In this document: in pieces, positions 35,762 to 38,328 of the stretch
How positions within the stretch are numbered: the stretch's first letter is position 1
Layout of the letters: every line of letters starts with the position of its first letter
Assembly (NCBI RefSeq): GCF_000372885.1
Contig: NZ_KB889967.1
Coordinates: forward strand, 1,204,886 to 1,243,213
DNA from: Methyloversatilis thermotolerans
GTDB lineage: Bacteria > Pseudomonadota > Gammaproteobacteria > Burkholderiales > Rhodocyclaceae
Length of the DNA: 38,328 bases
Direction: 5' to 3'
Position numbers and translations under genes: made by a program
The notes under the pieces: generated by a model
Databases searched by the model: none
What the model saw: only the letters and a program-made list of their open reading frames with translations
What the model was told of the DNA's origin: nothing

Positions 35762-35799
35762 CCAAACAGGGGAGAAACCCGCACACGGAGGCGCCACCC

Positions 35800-36924
35800 A
35801 TGTCCTCACCGGAACTTGCCGACGCCCGCCTGTCGGCGCTGATCGCGCATTACTACGACGCTGCGCTGGACAGCAGCCTGTGGCCCGGCACGGCGACGCG
35901 CACCGCACAGGCGCTCGATTCCACCAGCACGGTCATCAAGCTGCATGGCGACGGCGCGCAGGTGGATCTGCTCGAATGCACCGACAATCTGGTGGTCGCG
36001 GAGCGCGACCGGGCCTGGGCCGAGGACTGGCACCGGCGCGACCTGTGGGTCGAGCGCTCGGTCGCCCACGGCCTGTCGCGCGTCATCACCGACGAGGATC
36101 TGGTGACACCCGAAGAGCAGGCGCGCAGCGGCTTCTACCGGGAATGGCTGCACCATCTCGACATCCACCACATGCTGGGCGCGGTGTTCCAGGCGGCCGA
36201 TGGCGTCATCGGCGTGCTGGGCATCCATCGCGCGCGCGAAGCCGGCGCGTATTCCGAGGTCGAGCGCAGCAAGGTTGCGCTGCTGTTGCCGCACCTTCAG
36301 CGCGCGCTGCGGCTGGGTCGCCGCCTGTCGGCGCTGTCGCAGGCACACACCGCCGCCCTGCAGGCGCTCGACCGCGTCGATACCGGGGTGATCGTGGTCG
36401 ATGCGCGCTGCCGCGTCATGATGTCCAGCGCGATGGCGGACACCCTGTTGCGCGGGAATACCGAACTTGCGGTACAGGGCGGGTGCCTCGTACTGCGACA
36501 AGCTGCGCTGCGCGATGCGCTGTCGGCGCGGGTGCGCGCGGCGATCGCTGTCGCCCGGGGCGAGCCGGGCGATGCCGGAGCCGCGCTGTGCATTCCACGC
36601 CGCGACCGGCTGCCGCTGTTGCTGGAAATCGTGCCGCTGCGCCCCTCGCTGTCGGTATTCGGCGATCAGGAGCCGGCCGCGCTGCTGTTCATCCGTGACC
36701 CGGAAGCGCCGGCCGATCTGGACAAGCTGCGCGCGCTGTTCGACCTCACGCGGACCGAAGCCGCGGTCGCCGCCGCGCTGGCACAGGGGCGTTCGCTGGA
36801 AGGCATCGCGTCCGGGCTGGGCATCGGCCTGGCGACCGTCCGTTCCCACCTCAAGCGCATCCTGGCCAAGACCGGCACGCACCGTCAGGCCGAAGCCGTC
36901 GCCCTGCTCGCCCGCAGCGTGTAA
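35800..36924 (+). CDS. LuxR-type helix-turn-helix transcriptional regulator
   Basis: This 374-residue protein has a LuxR/FixJ-type DNA-binding domain in the last 60 residues: LTRTEAAVAAALAQGRSLEG, then GIGLATVRSHLKRILAKTGT and HRQAEAVALL. The N-terminal part is a ligand- or PAS-like region (VDTGVIVVDARCRVMMSSAM in the middle) with no receiver Asp or acyl-homoserine lactone pocket that I recognise. The start at 35800 has GGAGG nine bases upstream; a longer frame to 35722 lacks such a site. It is divergent from the secreted 273-residue gene, so that is its most obvious candidate target. The inducer is unknown. Confidence 0.9.
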   Translation: MSSPELADARLSALIAHYYDAALDSSLWPGTATRTAQALDSTSTVIKLHGDGAQVDLLECTDNLVVAERDRAWAEDWHRRDLWVERSVAHGLSRVITDEDLVTPEEQARSGFYREWLHHLDIHHMLGAVFQAADGVIGVLGIHRAREAGAYSEVERSKVALLLPHLQRALRLGRRLSALSQAHTAALQALDRVDTGVIVVDARCRVMMSSAMADTLLRGNTELAVQGGCLVLRQAALRDALSARVRAAIAVARGEPGDAGAALCIPRRDRLPLLLEIVPLRPSLSVFGDQEPAALLFIRDPEAPADLDKLRALFDLTRTEAAVAAALAQGRSLEGIASGLGIGLATVRSHLKRILAKTGTHRQAEAVALLARSV

Positions 36925-36940
36925 GGCTGCCAGCAGGCCC

Positions 36941-37765
36941 TCAGCGTGCGCCGGCGGAGGGCGTACCCGCCGCGGCTTCGCGCGTCACCGCGGCGCGGAT
37001 GTCGCGCAGCCTGGCTTTCACCTTCGCGGCATTGTCCGGGCCCATGCGCAGCAGTATCTTGCGTCCTTCCGACAGCTTTTCCAGTTCCGGATCGGCAAAG
37101 GTGTACAGCACCCTGGGTTGCGCCACACGCAATGGCACAGCGGGCTCCGGGGTCGCCAGCAGGTGGTCGATCACCTCCACCAGACGATTGTTGAAATAGC
37201 CCTGCGGATAGCCCAGTTCGACATAGCGCGCCTGGAAGGCGTCGTAGTTCCGGACATAGGCATCGACCAGCGTCGCAGTCGGCACCCGTTCCATCAGTTC
37301 GACATAGGGCCGGTAGCGCTCGGCATTCGAAGCGTCGATCACGCGCTCGTCGCCGCTACCCGCGATCACCATCGGTCCCGGCACCGGCTTGACCGGCATC
37401 AGGCGGCGCGAAACGCGTTCGCGCGGCAGATTGTCCACCGTCACCACGATACGTCGCACGATATCAGTGGTGTTGAACATGGTGTCGAGCGACGCACCGA
37501 ACAGCGCGCGCAATGCGATCAGCAGCCGGGCATCGAGGTCCGCCTCGGCAGCCGGCGCATCCGCCGCAGCCGGCACGTCTATCGGGTAATGCGGCGCGAC
37601 ATCCGGTGCCGGCGACGGACTTTCGGGCAGCGTCGCCACCGGCGGAGGATCGGCGGGCAATTCCGCGGGCGGTGGCGCGGCTGGCGGCTGCACATAAAAG
37701 AGATATCCACCGACAGCGATCGCCAGCGCGATCAGCACGGATATCACGGCGGTCGATTTCTTCAT
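36941..37765 (-). CDS. DUF3014 domain-containing membrane-anchored protein
   Basis: This 274-residue protein has one N-terminal membrane helix (VISVLIALAIAVGGYLFYV) and a Pro/Ala-rich linker (about 27-75). The DUF3014 domain follows, with FNTTDIVRRIVVTVDNLPRE, RYRPYVELM, YVRNYDAFQARYVELGYP and RKILLRMGPDN. The bulk should lie in the periplasm. DUF3014 proteins are common in proteobacteria and have no established role. The ATG at 37765 has a strong GGGAGGAGG site; frames further upstream pass through REP repeats. It converges with the LuxR-type gene with only 16 bp between them. Confidence 0.92.
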   Translation of the reverse strand: MKKSTAVISVLIALAIAVGGYLFYVQPPAAPPPAELPADPPPVATLPESPSPAPDVAPHYPIDVPAAADAPAAEADLDARLLIALRALFGASLDTMFNTTDIVRRIVVTVDNLPRERVSRRLMPVKPVPGPMVIAGSGDERVIDASNAERYRPYVELMERVPTATLVDAYVRNYDAFQARYVELGYPQGYFNNRLVEVIDHLLATPEPAVPLRVAQPRVLYTFADPELEKLSEGRKILLRMGPDNAAKVKARLRDIRAAVTREAAAGTPSAGAR

Positions 37766-37901
37766 GGCGCCCTCCTCCCTTCGCGGTGAATGAAGATGGA
37801 CAGAACCCTCGCCGGGGATATCCGGCCGCAAACATTTCCGGATGTTGCTCTGACATGGCCCCCAAGCAACCCCGCTTCTTTCGCCGATTGAGCGAGCTGT
37901 T

Positions 37902-38328
37902 GTGGGCGGCCGCGGGCCGCGATGCGGCGCATGCCGGCCGTGGGCTTCGTTCGAAGCTCTATCGCGGGCGAGCCCGCTCCCACCAAACCCCGGCGCCGTT
38001 CGTGATCGGCGAAAGCTTTTGTGGGAGCGGCCTCTGGCCGCGATGCGGGCCATGCCGGCCGCAGGCTTCGTTCAAGGCCGCATCGCGGGCAAGCCCGCTC
38101 CCACGAAACCTTGGCTCCGTTCTCGGCCTGGCCGAGCTTTTGTGGGCGGCCTCTGGCCGCGATGCGGGCTATGCCGGCCGCAGGCTTCGTTCAAGGCTGC
38201 ATCGCGGGCAAGCCCGCTCCCACGAAACCTTGGCTCCGTTCTCGGCCTGGCCGAGCTTTTGTGGGCGGCCTCTGGCCGCGATGCGGGCTATGCCGGCCGC
38301 AGGCTTCGTTCAAGGCTGCATCGCGGGC
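37902..38328. repeat. REP palindrome array, 119-bp tandem period, runs off window
   Basis: Alternating hairpins lie at 37902-37922, 37962-37983, 38021-38043, 38083-38104, 38142-38162, 38202-38223 and 38261-38281, with one cut at 38321. The plus-direction members have stem GCGGCC/GGCCGC, the minus ones GCGGGC/GCCCGC. The spacing of same-type elements is 121, then 119, then 119 bp, and the last two units are nearly identical, so recent tandem amplification is likely. The array fills the region upstream of the DUF3014 gene. Confidence 0.9.

Overview
The window is a GC-rich chromosomal segment that looks like a betaproteobacterium of the Rhodocyclales/Methyloversatilis-Zoogloea kind. This is inferred from an EpsI/PEP-CTERM (exosortase) exopolysaccharide locus, a B12-dependent ribonucleotide reductase and dense REP-type palindromes. 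No rRNA, tRNA, CRISPR array, integrase or transposase was seen.

Positions 1-20941 form a left-pointing exopolysaccharide locus, all on the minus strand. In transcription order it encodes EpsI, a Wzx-type flippase, an FrhB-like iron-sulfur protein, a polysaccharide pyruvyl transferase, a Wzy/O-antigen-ligase-like polymerase, a GT2 glycosyltransferase, an exported GH5-like glycosidase, two GT4 glycosyltransferases, an RmlD-like sugar reductase and two more glycosyltransferases. After a 206-bp gap come a large secreted DUF1800 protein carrying about eleven repeated beta-sandwich modules, its DUF1501 partner, and the start of rfbB (dTDP-glucose 4,6-dehydratase, cut by the window edge). Many genes overlap by 1-4 bases, so this reads as one or two long operons. 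RfbB and the RmlD-like enzyme would supply a dTDP-6-deoxy sugar, the glycosyltransferases build the repeat unit, the pyruvyl transferase decorates it, and Wzx and Wzy export and polymerise it. The DUF1800/DUF1501 pair is the least understood part. The DUF1800 gene carries a one-base insertion in a repeat, which splits it into two reading frames.

Positions 21374-25617 hold a PEP-CTERM protein with a phytase/esterase-like domain and a membrane-bound GGDEF-EAL c-di-GMP protein, separated by a six-hairpin REP array with a 123-bp period.

Positions 25809-30276 hold pdeM (a metallophosphoesterase) and nrdJ, separated by REP hairpins and a tandem duplication of 234/208 bp.

Positions 30547-38328 hold two secreted proteins of unknown function in a tight pair, a 105-residue unknown protein, a secreted 273-residue unknown protein divergent from a LuxR-type regulator, and a DUF3014 protein. 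The window ends inside another REP array with a 119-bp period.

Functions are called from recognisable motifs only; no database search was run. Promoters are mostly not identifiable by eye.
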